Assembly: GCA_900765115.1 (NCBI GenBank)
Contig: CAAFQK010000068.1
Location: 1-54,923, forward strand
Source of the DNA: an uncultured Collinsella sp.
GTDB taxonomy: Bacteria; Actinomycetota; Coriobacteriia; Coriobacteriales; Coriobacteriaceae
Length of the DNA stretch: 54,923 bases
Direction: 5' to 3'
Made by a program: the position numbers and the translations under genes. Positions 8,797 to 17,027 of the stretch are shown here, in pieces. Every line of letters starts with the position of its first letter. Positions within the stretch are counted from its first letter, which is position 1. The notes under the pieces were generated by a model. That model was not told the DNA's origin. It ran no database searches and saw only the letters and a list, made by a program, of their open reading frames with translations.

Positions 8797-10622
8797 TCCA
8801 GGTTCCTCCCTCCGCGGAACGCGCCAAAGCCAAAGTGGTCGCAACGCAGGCAGCGGCTTGCCTCCTGGCATGCCTCCTCCTCGGTAAGGCCCTGCTCGAC
8901 CAGATTCCAATCGTGGATGCGCTCGCCGGCCTCGCGCTCGCCCAGCTCGCAGCGGCCGCACTCGTGCTTGCCCTTAAACTGCACGGTCGGCAGCTCCACG
9001 TCGAGCTTGATCTTGTGGTCGAAGCCCAGGTAGCGATCGATGTTTGCCGAAGCAACGCGGCCGGCGTTGATGGCCCGGATGACGGTGGCGGGACCGGTCT
9101 GGCAGTCGCCGCCGCTAAAGAGGCCATCGAAGTTAGGCACGGCGCCATCCGAATCGGTGACCACGCAGCCCCACTTGCAGGCGATGCCCATGTCCTCAAA
9201 CGGCTTGGAGTCGATGTCCTGGCCAATGGCCACAAACACGCGCTCACAGGGAATGACGCGCTCGGGCGTGGCGGCGGCACGCGGGGCCGGACGCCCACGA
9301 CGGGGCTCGCCGATAATCTGCGGCTGCACGCGCAGGCCACTCACGCGACCTTCCTCGCCCGTCTCAATAGCGAGCGGGGCCGTCAGTTCCAGCACCTCGC
9401 AGCCCTCGGCCTGGGCGCCGGCAATCTCGGCATCTTGGGCCGTCATGTCGCAGATGCGACGGCGGTAGACGATGCTCACCTTTTCGGCACCGCAGCGCAC
9501 GGCAGAGCGCGCCACGTCCATGGCCACATTGCCGCCGCCGATGACGCACACGCGCTGGCCGCTCAGGTCGGGCAGCTCGTCGTCGCCGACAGCGCGCAGC
9601 ATCTTGACGGCCGACTCCACGCCGAGCGCCTCTTCGCCCGGAAGGCCGAGCTTCTTATCGCTGTGGGCGCCAATGGCCAGGTAGACGGCATCGAACTCGT
9701 CGCGCAGGCGGGCAAGCTCCTCGCCGTTGACAGAGTGGTCGAGTTCCACATCGATGCCGGCGCTCAAGATCCAGTCGATCTCGGCCTGCAGGCGCTCGCG
9801 CGGCAGACGATAGCTGGGAATGCCATAGCGCAGCATGCCGCCCAGGTGGTGGCGCTGCTCAAAGATGGTCACCTTATGGCCCATCACGGCCAGGTAGTAG
9901 GCGCAGGAAAGGCCGGCCGGGCCGCCGCCAATCACGGCGATGCGCTTGCCGGTGTTGTCGGCCACACTGGGCTTGTAATCGTTGAGGTCGCTGTGCTCAA
10001 CGGCGAAGCGCTTGAGGGCGAGAATGTTCATGGGGTCATCGACCATGCCGCGGCGGCAGTGCATCTCGCAGGGATGCTCGCACACCAGGCCGCAGACGAG
10101 CGGCAGCGGGTTGTTCTTGCGGATGACCTTGACGGCGTCGGCATAGCGGCCGGCCTCGACGAGCGAAATGTACCCGGGAATGTCGACGTGCGCCGGGCAG
10201 CCCGAGACGCACGGGACGCGGGCCTCGCGGTCAAAACCGCAGGAGTGCTCGCGGATGTGGTGCTCAAAGTCGTCGCGGAAGCCGCGAATGGCCGTGAGCG
10301 CCATGGCGCCGGCCTCGTAGCCGATGGCGCAGTCGCTCGAAAGGTAGATGGTGCGGGCCGTGCGCTCAATAAGGTTGAGCGTGGACTCATCGGCGCGCCC
10401 TTCGAGCACATCGGCGAGCAGGTCGCTCAGCGCGCTCAGGCCCACGCGGCAGGGCGTGCACTTGCCGCAGCTCTGGGTGGAGCACAGGTTGACGAGCGCT
10501 GCCGTAAACTCAACGGGACACGGAGCGAGCGAACTCACCGCCAGACGACGTCCGAGCGCATCGTGCAGGTCGTCCATGACGGCCTGAGCGTGGCTGCGTT
10601 CCATTACGTGCAGTCGAGCCAT
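8790..10622 (-). CDS. NuoF-type Fe-S head fused to GltD-like NAD(P)H/FAD oxidoreductase
   Basis: A 610-residue flavoprotein and likely electron partner of the hydrogenase. Residues 40-125 match only the C-terminal [4Fe-4S] part of NuoF (SCGKCTPCR with Cys52, 55, 58, and Cys98); the FMN/NADH fold of NuoF is absent. Next come the GltD/DPYD-type Fe-S cysteines (138-142 and 177-189), an FAD site GGGPAG (232-237) and an NAD(P) site GGGNVAMD (about 362-369). The C-terminal 60 residues carry two more CxxC pairs (CGRC, CLRC). It lacks a glutamate synthase large subunit partner; the gltBD pair elsewhere has its own GltD. ATG 10622 follows GAGAGGGG. A cytosolic role moving electrons between NAD(P)H and hydrogenase is inferred. 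Confidence 0.88.
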   Translation of the reverse strand: MARLHVMERSHAQAVMDDLHDALGRRLAVSSLAPCPVEFTAALVNLCSTQSCGKCTPCRVGLSALSDLLADVLEGRADESTLNLIERTARTIYLSSDCAIGYEAGAMALTAIRGFRDDFEHHIREHSCGFDREARVPCVSGCPAHVDIPGYISLVEAGRYADAVKVIRKNNPLPLVCGLVCEHPCEMHCRRGMVDDPMNILALKRFAVEHSDLNDYKPSVADNTGKRIAVIGGGPAGLSCAYYLAVMGHKVTIFEQRHHLGGMLRYGIPSYRLPRERLQAEIDWILSAGIDVELDHSVNGEELARLRDEFDAVYLAIGAHSDKKLGLPGEEALGVESAVKMLRAVGDDELPDLSGQRVCVIGGGNVAMDVARSAVRCGAEKVSIVYRRRICDMTAQDAEIAGAQAEGCEVLELTAPLAIETGEEGRVSGLRVQPQIIGEPRRGRPAPRAAATPERVIPCERVFVAIGQDIDSKPFEDMGIACKWGCVVTDSDGAVPNFDGLFSGGDCQTGPATVIRAINAGRVASANIDRYLGFDHKIKLDVELPTVQFKGKHECGRCELGEREAGERIHDWNLVEQGLTEEEACQEASRCLRCDHFGFGAFRGGRNLEW

Positions 10623-10782
10623 AAGATCCCCTCTCACATGGCAGCCCGGAGGCGAGGCCGGGCGAAATTGCTACACGCACAACACTGACCTAAAAAGTTG
10701 TGAGGTCTCCATACGGTTCGGCAGGCGGTATAAAATGTCACCCTCAGCGGTGAAATAGAACATTACCGCAGATAAATGCCAT

Positions 10783-10806
10783 ATTTGGTAAAACGCGTTA
10801 CCAAAT
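10783..10806. promoter_or_regulatory. Palindrome upstream of the hydrogenase operon
   Basis: ATTTGGTAA (10783-10791) and TTACCAAAT (10798-10806) form a perfect 9-bp inverted repeat with a 6-bp centre. It lies about 160 bp before the first hydrogenase-operon gene. A weaker GCGGT/ACCGC pair is at about 10748-10770. This spacing and symmetry suit a dimeric repressor. It resembles Rex sites only loosely, so the regulator is not named. Confidence 0.5.
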
Positions 10807-10812
10807 GACAAT

Positions 10813-10845
10813 ACCCCGCCCACGCAATCACGTGGACGGGGCATT
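10813..10845 (-). terminator. Terminator-like hairpin after the alpha-glucosidase gene
   Basis: CCCCGCCCACG and CGTGGACGGGG pair with one mismatch around a 6-nt loop, 30-60 bp after the stop of the 6-phospho-alpha-glucosidase gene on the minus strand. The following T-tract is weak (TATTGT), so termination may be partial. Confidence 0.5.
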
Positions 10846-10878
10846 GCTCATGGTATGCGGCCAGCGACCCTGTTGCTT

Positions 10879-12261
10879 TTACTTAAGCTCGGGCCAGTAA
10901 CCCTTGTTGGCCACGATCATGTCGTCGAGAACTTCCTTGGCGACCTTCATCGACGGCACGGTCTTGTTGAGCGTGAAGGCCTTGAGCGCCTTCTCGTACG
11001 AACCCTCGATCGTGGCCTCGACCACGAGCTTCTCGGAGTTCAGCTGCTGCATCATGAGGCCTTGCTGGAACAGAGGAATGTTGTCACGGCTGATGACCTC
11101 GGGGCCGTTCTTGCCAATGTAGGCAGGCAGCTCGACCATAGCGTCGTAGGGCATGTTGGGGATAGCGCCCTTGTTCTCGCAAATGACCAGGAAGCGCTGC
11201 TTGGTATCGTTCTTCAGAGCGATAGCCAGGTCGGCAATCCAGTCGCCGTGGCTGCCCGCATAGAACGTGCTCTCGTCGATCTCGCCGGTCTTCTCGTAGT
11301 GGTCGATGCCGTCGAAGAGGTTCTTCTCGCGCGTCTCCTCAACCTCGTTAGCACGGGTGCGCTCGGGGTTGGAATGCTCGACGAACTCCTTCTGCTGCAG
11401 GTAGTAGTTCAGATACGTGTTGGGCAGGTACTCCGGGAAGCACTCCAGGATCTCGTACTCGCCCTTCCAGACGTAGTACCAGCTGCCCTTAGTGTGGCGG
11501 TTCTGCTCGGGGTGCTCGTCGGTGGCCTCCTCGGGCTTCTTTGCCATGAGCGAGCCCATGCCCTTGAGGTAGGAATCGGGCAGCAGGATCTCATGCTCCT
11601 TGATGTACTCGCGCAGCTGCGGGAGCACCTCCTCGCCCTTGTGGCGAATCGAGGTGAACCAACCAAAGTGGTTGAGGCCGAAGTAATCGTACTCGACATC
11701 CTTCTTGTCGATATCGAGCGCGGCGCAAACCACGTCGATGATTGCGATCGGCATGTCGCAGATGTTGATGATGCGAGCGTTGGGACGCAGCACGCGGCAG
11801 CCCTCGGAGACGATGGCGGCAGGGTTGGAGTAGTTGAGAATCCAGTAGTCCTTCTTGGCGTACTTCTCAACGTCATCGATCAGCTCGACCATGGGGAAGA
11901 TAGTGCGCATGCCGTAGGCAAGGCCGCCGCAACCGCAAGTCTCCTGACCCACGCAGCCGTGACGCAGCGGAATCTTCTCGTCCTGCTCGCGCATGGCGTA
12001 GCCGCCCACGCGCATCTGGGCAAACACGAAGCTGGCGTCGGTAAAAGCCGTCTTTTTGTCGGTGGTCACCGTGAGCTTGATGTCCAGGCCGAGGTCCTCG
12101 TGCAAAATCCAGTCCACGAGCACGCCGATCTTGCGCTGGCGCTCCTCGTTGATGTCGTACAGACGAATCTCGTCAACATCGAGCTCGTCCTTGCGCAGGG
12201 CGATGGACTTGACGATGCCGGGGGTAAAGGTGGATCCGCCACCACACAGAGTAATGATCAT
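10879..12261 (-). CDS. 6-phospho-alpha-glucosidase, GH4 family
   Basis: A 460-residue cytosolic GH4 enzyme. The N-terminal GGGSTFTPG loop binds NAD, and these enzymes also need a divalent metal and work by oxidation-elimination-reduction at the sugar. The motif CDMP within ICDMPIA is the form described for 6-phospho-alpha-glucosidases (MalH/GlvA), whereas the beta-specific enzymes carry CNVP. NHFGWF and GQETCGCGGL are also typical. It should split maltose-6-phosphate and related phospho-alpha-glucosides delivered by the EIICB gene 3 bp upstream. Alpha specificity is a motif-based inference. Confidence 0.9.
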   Translation of the reverse strand: MIITLCGGGSTFTPGIVKSIALRKDELDVDEIRLYDINEERQRKIGVLVDWILHEDLGLDIKLTVTTDKKTAFTDASFVFAQMRVGGYAMREQDEKIPLRHGCVGQETCGCGGLAYGMRTIFPMVELIDDVEKYAKKDYWILNYSNPAAIVSEGCRVLRPNARIINICDMPIAIIDVVCAALDIDKKDVEYDYFGLNHFGWFTSIRHKGEEVLPQLREYIKEHEILLPDSYLKGMGSLMAKKPEEATDEHPEQNRHTKGSWYYVWKGEYEILECFPEYLPNTYLNYYLQQKEFVEHSNPERTRANEVEETREKNLFDGIDHYEKTGEIDESTFYAGSHGDWIADLAIALKNDTKQRFLVICENKGAIPNMPYDAMVELPAYIGKNGPEVISRDNIPLFQQGLMMQQLNSEKLVVEATIEGSYEKALKAFTLNKTVPSMKVAKEVLDDMIVANKGYWPELK

Positions 12262-12264
12262 TGT

Positions 12265-13881
12265 TTACTGCTCCTTCTCAATTGCGTTTTCGACCTTGTC
12301 GCGCATCTCGGCGACCTTCATGCCAAAGATGATCTGGATATTATTGCCGTTGCGGTTGATGCCGCTGTTGGGCACGTGGTTGATGAGGTCCTCATTGATG
12401 AGGTCCGGGTTCTTAACGTTCACGCGAAGACGCGTAAAGCAGTTCTCGAGCTCCTCGATGTTGTCCTTGCCACCAAGACCTGCGACCAGGTCGGCAATAC
12501 CTGCATCGACGCCCTCTGCGGGAGCTGCGGCAACAGCGCCCTGCTTCACCGCGACAGACGCGGCGGCCTCGCCCTCGGCAACGGACTCGGCGAGCTCGGA
12601 CTCCTCCTCGCGACCAGGCGTGTGGAGGTTGAGCTTCTTAATAAGGAAGGTGAAGAGGAAGAAGTACAGAGCGGCGTTGACGACTCCGAGCACGAGCATA
12701 ACCGGCCAGTTGGTCTTGTCGACACCGAGGACCAAGTTGGAAACCACGATGTTGATGATGCCGCCTGCAGTCGAAGCGGGCACGGAGAGAACCTTGAGCA
12801 GAACCAGGAAGATGCCGGAAAGAACCGAGTGAACGACAAAGAGCACGGGAGCGGCAAAGACAAAGAGGAAGTCCATGGGCTCGGTCACGCAGGAGAGCAC
12901 GGCGGTGATGATCAGCGGGATGATAACGGCTTTGGTCTTGTCCTTGTTCCCCTTGTAAGCGGTGACGATAAAGGCGAGACCGATGCCGATGTAGGGCCAC
13001 AGGTTGTTGAAGGTATAGCTGTTGAAGTAGGTGCTATCGGAGAAGGGCTGACCCGTCATTGCCATCTCGGCAACACGGATGGGATAGGCGCCGGCGATAA
13101 CCTGATCACCCAGCGTAAGGGTGCCGCCCACATCGGAGAACTGGAACGGGGTGTAGATGAGGTGGTGCAGACCGGTGGGAACGAGCAGCTTGTTGAGCAT
13201 GCCGTAGATAAACAGACCGATGTTGCCCGACTCCTTAATGATGCCGGCAACGGAGGAGATGGCACCCTGAACCGGAGGCCAAACGATGCAGAAGCCAGCG
13301 CCCATGATCCAGGAAATGATGATCATGATCAGGAACGGAAAGCGAACGCCCGAGAACATCGAAAGGGCAATGGGGAACTGCTTGTTCGAGTACTTGTTGA
13401 ACACGGCACCGGTGATGCAACCAAGAATGATGCCGCCAAACACGCCGGTATCGAGCACCTGAATGCCCATAACGGTGCTCTGGCCGGTTCCGGTAAGGCC
13501 GAGCATGCCGCTCGCTTCGGCAAGAGAGCCGGTGGCGTTGAGCACGATGTTATTGGCCTGAAGGAACAGGAAGAACGACATCAGGGCAATCAGCGAAGCA
13601 TGGCCCTTGTTCTTCTTTGCCATGGCGCCGGCGATGCCCACGCAGAACAGAATCGAGAGGTTGTTGATGATAAACATCAGCGACTGGTAGACAACGGCGC
13701 CCACAAGCTGGAACGGACCGGAGCCCAGTACGGGGACCAAAGCACAGATGGTCTTGTTGGTCAGAATGATGCCCACGATGAGCAGGATGCCGGCAACCGA
13801 GAGATACATCATCGGCTGGACGATCGACTTTGCGAACACCTCCAACGGCGCTTTGAAATTGAACTTCTTTTTTGCGGTCAT
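12265..13881 (-). CDS. PTS EIICB, alpha-glucoside (maltose) type
   Basis: A 538-residue membrane permease of the glucose/maltose PTS superfamily. The EIIC domain (residues 1 to about 425) has some ten membrane segments with conserved GLHHLIYTPF and VTEPMDFLF patches. A Glu/Ala-rich linker leads to an EIIB domain whose phosphorylated cysteine is Cys481 (in ENCFTRLRV). No EIIA domain is attached; the separate EIIA gene at 14854 should supply the phosphate. ATG 13881 follows GGGGAG; the frame is open to 13908 without a better site. Co-location with the CDMP-type GH4 enzyme suggests maltose or another alpha-glucoside as substrate. Confidence 0.92.
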   Translation of the reverse strand: MTAKKKFNFKAPLEVFAKSIVQPMMYLSVAGILLIVGIILTNKTICALVPVLGSGPFQLVGAVVYQSLMFIINNLSILFCVGIAGAMAKKNKGHASLIALMSFFLFLQANNIVLNATGSLAEASGMLGLTGTGQSTVMGIQVLDTGVFGGIILGCITGAVFNKYSNKQFPIALSMFSGVRFPFLIMIIISWIMGAGFCIVWPPVQGAISSVAGIIKESGNIGLFIYGMLNKLLVPTGLHHLIYTPFQFSDVGGTLTLGDQVIAGAYPIRVAEMAMTGQPFSDSTYFNSYTFNNLWPYIGIGLAFIVTAYKGNKDKTKAVIIPLIITAVLSCVTEPMDFLFVFAAPVLFVVHSVLSGIFLVLLKVLSVPASTAGGIINIVVSNLVLGVDKTNWPVMLVLGVVNAALYFFLFTFLIKKLNLHTPGREEESELAESVAEGEAAASVAVKQGAVAAAPAEGVDAGIADLVAGLGGKDNIEELENCFTRLRVNVKNPDLINEDLINHVPNSGINRNGNNIQIIFGMKVAEMRDKVENAIEKEQ

Positions 13882-13980
13882 AGCGGTACTCCCCTTCCTT
13901 TTCCGCAAATTAAGACAGATGTGCCCTGGACAAGACCGTGAGCCTTGCCTTATATCAATCGATGTGTGGGCACGTTATGC

Positions 13981-14847
13981 CTAGAGACCAGGTTCTCCAA
14001 GCAGGTTAACAATGTGATATGCGAGATAACTCTTCTCGGCATCGGTAACGACAACGTTATAGGTAGACGACAAGTGGGCGGCTATGGCGTCCGCGCACGA
14101 GAATGCGCACGGATACGCCGTTTCATCGATTCGGAACAGCGCGTCGCCATTGATTTGCCCGGCCGCAGGATCGAGCGCTCGCTGCGCGAAAAACTGCAGG
14201 TGACGAACGAAACGTTCGTAAGGCAGCGAGGTGTTATCGAGGGTCGTAGAATAGCGCTCAGAAACAATCGCAAGCACGTCACGAACAAGCTGGACCGAAA
14301 CAATCAAACGATCGGAGCGCTGCGGCATGGTGGCGTTGACGATATGCAGCGTAATAAAACCCTGCTCTTCTTCGCTCATCTGGATGCCCATATACTCCTT
14401 GATAATCTGCAGCGCACGGCCCGCAAGCGCATACTCCTTGCGATAGAACTGCTGGATCTCGAGCAGCAACGGATTCTCACAGGAGACGCCCTTGCGCTCA
14501 CGCTCCAAAGCAAGGCTGATATGGTCTGCGAGAGCAATGAGAATCTTGTCGTTGATATCAACATTGAGCTCTCGACGGAGCATCTGAACAATGTCCTCGG
14601 CAATCACGAGGTTGACGGTGGGGATGGACTCCAAAAGATGTGCCAAGCGGTCGATCGTACGCGAATCCTGAGAAGTTCCCTCCTGCAACGCGTAGGTCTT
14701 TTCGATCGACGCCTCGTCGATGGCATCGCCGGCATGACGGCCAAAGCAGAGGCCTCGACCGATGACGATGAGCTCGGAGCCATCGTCCGAAGTGACCATT
14801 GCGACGTTGTTGTTAAAAACTCGCTTGATAACCACGGTACCCACCAC
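13981..14847 (-). CDS. BglG/LicT family transcription antiterminator
   Basis: A 288-residue RNA-binding antiterminator. Residues 5-60 form the co-antiterminator RNA-binding domain (VIKRVFNNNVAMV, like LicT). Two PTS regulation domains follow, with candidate phosphorylated histidines in ALADHISLA and ITLHIVNA (PRD1), and VRHLQFF and YLAYHIVNL (PRD2). Phosphorylation by the PTS should couple its RNA binding to sugar supply. It is the second gene of the operon, 6 bp after EIIA. The GTG at 14847 has a weak ribosome site; GTG 14835 would give a start closer to the family norm. Its likely target is the leader hairpin at 15392-15478. Confidence 0.92.
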   Translation of the reverse strand: MVGTVVIKRVFNNNVAMVTSDDGSELIVIGRGLCFGRHAGDAIDEASIEKTYALQEGTSQDSRTIDRLAHLLESIPTVNLVIAEDIVQMLRRELNVDINDKILIALADHISLALERERKGVSCENPLLLEIQQFYRKEYALAGRALQIIKEYMGIQMSEEEQGFITLHIVNATMPQRSDRLIVSVQLVRDVLAIVSERYSTTLDNTSLPYERFVRHLQFFAQRALDPAAGQINGDALFRIDETAYPCAFSCADAIAAHLSSTYNVVVTDAEKSYLAYHIVNLLGEPGL

Positions 14848-14853
14848 AAGAAT

Positions 14854-15366
14854 TTACTCGGAAAGCCAGACGACAGGCTCTTTAACAGCAACAGGGCCGG
14901 AAGCATGCTCACGAAGAGTCGAGTTCTCCGAGCGCTCGCACACGATAACGAAGACCGTGGGATCGAAGCCGGCGGCGCGAACCGCGTCGAAATCGACCTC
15001 GACGAGGGGCTGGCCCGCGTCGACATGGTCACCCTGGGCAACAAGCGCATGGAAGCCCTTGCCCTCAAGCTTAACAGTGTCGATTCCGATATGCAGCATC
15101 ACCTGAGCAGAGCTGTCGTCGGACATGATGCCCAGCGCGTGCTCAGTCGGAAACAGCGCCGCGACGGTGCCGGAAATAGGAGCGCACACCGTTCCCTCTT
15201 GGGGAACCACGGCAACGCCATCGCCCACGGCACGGCTGCTAAAAGCGGGGTCATTGGTATTTTCTAGATGAACAAGCTCGCCGGAAACGGGAGCGAGGAT
15301 TTCGAACTCGGAAGCTGCAGTCTTCTGCTCATCCGAACCGCCCATCAGGCGAGAAAAGAAACCCAT
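14854..15366 (-). CDS. PTS EIIA, glucose (Crr) type
   Basis: A 170-residue cytosolic phosphocarrier. The active-site region is intact: His76 (in TEHALGI) and the phosphorylated His92 (in LHIGIDTVKL), with APVSGELV near the N-terminus as in EIIA-Glc. It passes phosphate from HPr to an EIIB, most simply Cys481 of the EIICB two genes downstream. ATG 15366 follows GAAGGG within the short leader after the terminator hairpin, so the gene is first behind the antitermination switch. Confidence 0.93.
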   Translation of the reverse strand: MGFFSRLMGGSDEQKTAASEFEILAPVSGELVHLENTNDPAFSSRAVGDGVAVVPQEGTVCAPISGTVAALFPTEHALGIMSDDSSAQVMLHIGIDTVKLEGKGFHALVAQGDHVDAGQPLVEVDFDAVRAAGFDPTVFVIVCERSENSTLREHASGPVAVKEPVVWLSE

Positions 15367-15391
15367 GGTGGCATGTCCCTTCATAAATAAA

Positions 15392-15478
15392 GCCCAACCA
15401 AAATCAAGCGAATGCATCCATAGAGACGCACTCGTTCAAAGACTTTGGTTAGGCCCACGTCCGAGGGACTCGGTAACC
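15392..15478 (-). promoter_or_regulatory. Leader terminator/antiterminator switch of the alpha-glucoside PTS operon
   Basis: Two exclusive folds can be drawn on the minus-strand RNA. Terminator: GCCTAACCAAA (15444-15454) pairs with TTTGGTTGGGC (15392-15402), enclosing a 10-bp inner stem with loop TCTATG, followed by TTTATTTA just before the EIIA ribosome site. Antiterminator: GGTTA-CCGAG (15469-15478) pairs with CTCGG (15461-15465) and TAACC (15447-15451), a bulged 32-nt hairpin that takes up the terminator's 5' arm. This geometry is that of LicT/BglG ribonucleic antiterminators, although the sequence differs from the classical RAT. The cognate BglG protein is encoded downstream. Confidence 0.65.
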
Positions 15479-15576
15479 TTCCGCATTTCTTTTTACGGGA
15501 GCTATTGTAGACAAGCCCAAAGCCGGAACAACCATTATGACCGATGAACGGTATTTTTTTTCTTCGATAAACGGTA

Positions 15577-15628
15577 TGCGGCACTTAGGGACGTTCCTTT
15601 TCTGCCGGCACCCAGGGACATTCCTTGC
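15577..15628. repeat. Family C repeat, two units
   Basis: Two tandem units (TGCGGCACTTAGGGACGTTC at 15577 and TGCCGGCACCCAGGGACATT at 15603, each followed by CTT) match those near 31.2 kb, spaced 26 bp. They lie between the EIIA leader and the EFR1 gene. Confidence 0.6.
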
Positions 15629-15644
15629 ACCAATCTCGTTTGCG

Positions 15645-16406
15645 CTAGATAAAGAGTTCGCATTCCTTCCGCACGACGCAGACCTTGCCCAGCATCTGGG
15701 AAACAGCGGATAGCTTGTTGGGATCAAGCTTGCGAGCGCCTCGCGGACATACGGCGATGCAGCGCATGCAGGAGATGCACGCCTCGCCAGCTGCTCGCTT
15801 GGGGTCGCCCTTGTCGATAGCACAAACGGGGCACGCCGCGGCGCATGCACCGCAGGAGACGCAATCCTCTATTGCCTCGGGTGTCATGCGATGACCTCCA
15901 GCTTGTTTATAAGGACGATTGCCGGGAATAGAGGGCTCGGATGCATCCTCAGCCAACAGCTTTTGCTGAATTTGCTGCGCAAACTCTGCGAGCTGCGCCG
16001 CATCCTGCGCATCCGGTCGCCCAGCAGCAAACTGACGAGCAACGGAATGCTCAGCAATAGCAGAAACCGCTGCAACCACCCTAAATCCGGCGTGCTTCGC
16101 AACGTCCTCCAGCTCTACGAGCGTGTCCTCAAACGCGCGGTTGCCGTATACACAAACCAAAACAGCCCGAGCCCCGTTGCCGCGCACCATACCCAACCGG
16201 TCAGCCACCACAGCCGGGATTCTACCGGCATACGCCGGCACAGAGATTACGGCCACGTCGTCCTCAGTCATCGAGACGGCGCTGAAATCTAGCCCGCTAT
16301 CGGTCAGATCGACGGTAACGGTATTCTTGTCCAGCGCCCCGGCCACAAGGCCAGACACCTTCCGCGTTCCACCAGTCGGACTAAACACAATTTCGAATAC
16401 GCTCAT
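15645..16406 (-). CDS. EFR1 family flavodoxin-ferredoxin fusion
   Basis: A 253-residue protein of the EFR1 type. An N-terminal flavodoxin-like domain starts with the FMN phosphate loop FSPTGGTRK (residues 8-16). A C-terminal 2x[4Fe-4S] ferredoxin domain follows, with CVSCGACAAACP and CISCMRCIAVCP. Such proteins are common in anaerobic Firmicutes and Coriobacteriia and are thought to carry low-potential electrons between cytosolic partners; the partners here are unknown. ATG 16406 follows GGGGGAGGG. It is monocistronic as far as can be seen. Confidence 0.88.
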   Translation of the reverse strand: MSVFEIVFSPTGGTRKVSGLVAGALDKNTVTVDLTDSGLDFSAVSMTEDDVAVISVPAYAGRIPAVVADRLGMVRGNGARAVLVCVYGNRAFEDTLVELEDVAKHAGFRVVAAVSAIAEHSVARQFAAGRPDAQDAAQLAEFAQQIQQKLLAEDASEPSIPGNRPYKQAGGHRMTPEAIEDCVSCGACAAACPVCAIDKGDPKRAAGEACISCMRCIAVCPRGARKLDPNKLSAVSQMLGKVCVVRKECELFI

Positions 16407-16625
16407 CGAGGCACCCTCCCCCTACGCCTGGCAACGCGTCAAGCCGTTTTTACATTCAGACAGAGTATACGGCGCATAAGGGAGCTCCCCGTTTTGGTGC
16501 GCCAGGCAGCCCGATACACCAACCCATACTGCCCGCCTTTTCGGTTTGCATAATTCCCGGTACAGATTGCATATATTTATTGATAACCGCCACGTTCTCC
16601 TGAGGTACCCCGTCCCAGCACGTGC

Positions 16626-16670
16626 AAAAAACGGAGTATTCTGCAGCGCGCTCGCGCCAGCAATACTCCG
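16626..16670 (-). terminator. Orphan intrinsic terminator
   Basis: On the minus strand, CGGAGTATT pairs with AATACTCCG (16662-16670 with 16632-16640), with further GC pairing inside, followed by six T. The helicase gene already has its own terminator 300 bp upstream, so this one ends some other minus-strand transcript. Confidence 0.6.
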
Positions 16671-16961
16671 AGCGGGCAAACCTTTAGGGCGCTGCATCAT
16701 TTTGGGTTCCGACAAAGCGAGAATGACGTACCTTTGCTTCTAAAAACGGCGAAATCTAACTCAAAACGCTCATAGGCTATATCTGAAGGCCACCGTTGGC
16801 AATACCGAATCGTATGCAGCCAACTAGAGCTGCTGAATACTCCAAAAAATGCACGGCGCACCCCATGGGACCCATTGCTGCATGGCAGAAAATAGGTCCT
16901 CGGCATCCCTCAGATGCAATCCCGCGAAAATCACGTTTGAATTACCGATAGGCACGGCAAA

Positions 16962-16995
16962 CAAAAGGGCCCGAGCGTTGTTTGCTCGGGCCCTT
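16962..16995 (-). terminator. Terminator of the DEAD-box helicase gene
   Basis: A perfect 10-bp stem (GGGCCCGAGC at 16967-16976 with GCTCGGGCCC at 16984-16993), loop of 7, then TTTTGTTT on the minus strand. It lies 35 bp after the helicase stop. Confidence 0.88.
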
Positions 16996-17027
16996 AGCTT
17001 GTCTCACGCTAGCGTGCGATGCGTATG

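Larger units (their letters stand above)
16407..17027. other. 620-bp intergenic region, no convincing gene
   Basis: The region is more AT-rich than its surroundings, especially near 16545-16590. It holds two minus-strand terminators (16632-16670 and 16967-16993). Minus-strand frames of 69 and 97 residues exist but have no recognisable motif, so I do not call them as genes. The stretch between the two terminators may be an independently transcribed RNA. Confidence 0.5.

Noticed and set aside
6985..10622. Complex I (Nuo) fragment
   Set aside because: NuoG-like and NuoF-like parts are present, but the three H-cluster motifs and the absence of other nuo genes identify a hydrogenase.
10855..13941. 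1028-residue plus-strand open frame opposite the alpha-glucosidase and EIICB genes
   Set aside because: It spans two well-supported genes on the other strand and has a composition typical of a mirrored GC-rich frame (His/Val/Asp-rich).
16422..16906. Two minus-strand frames of 97 and 69 residues
   Set aside because: They overlap each other and the orphan terminator, and show no motif or convincing start, so a non-coding RNA is at least as likely.
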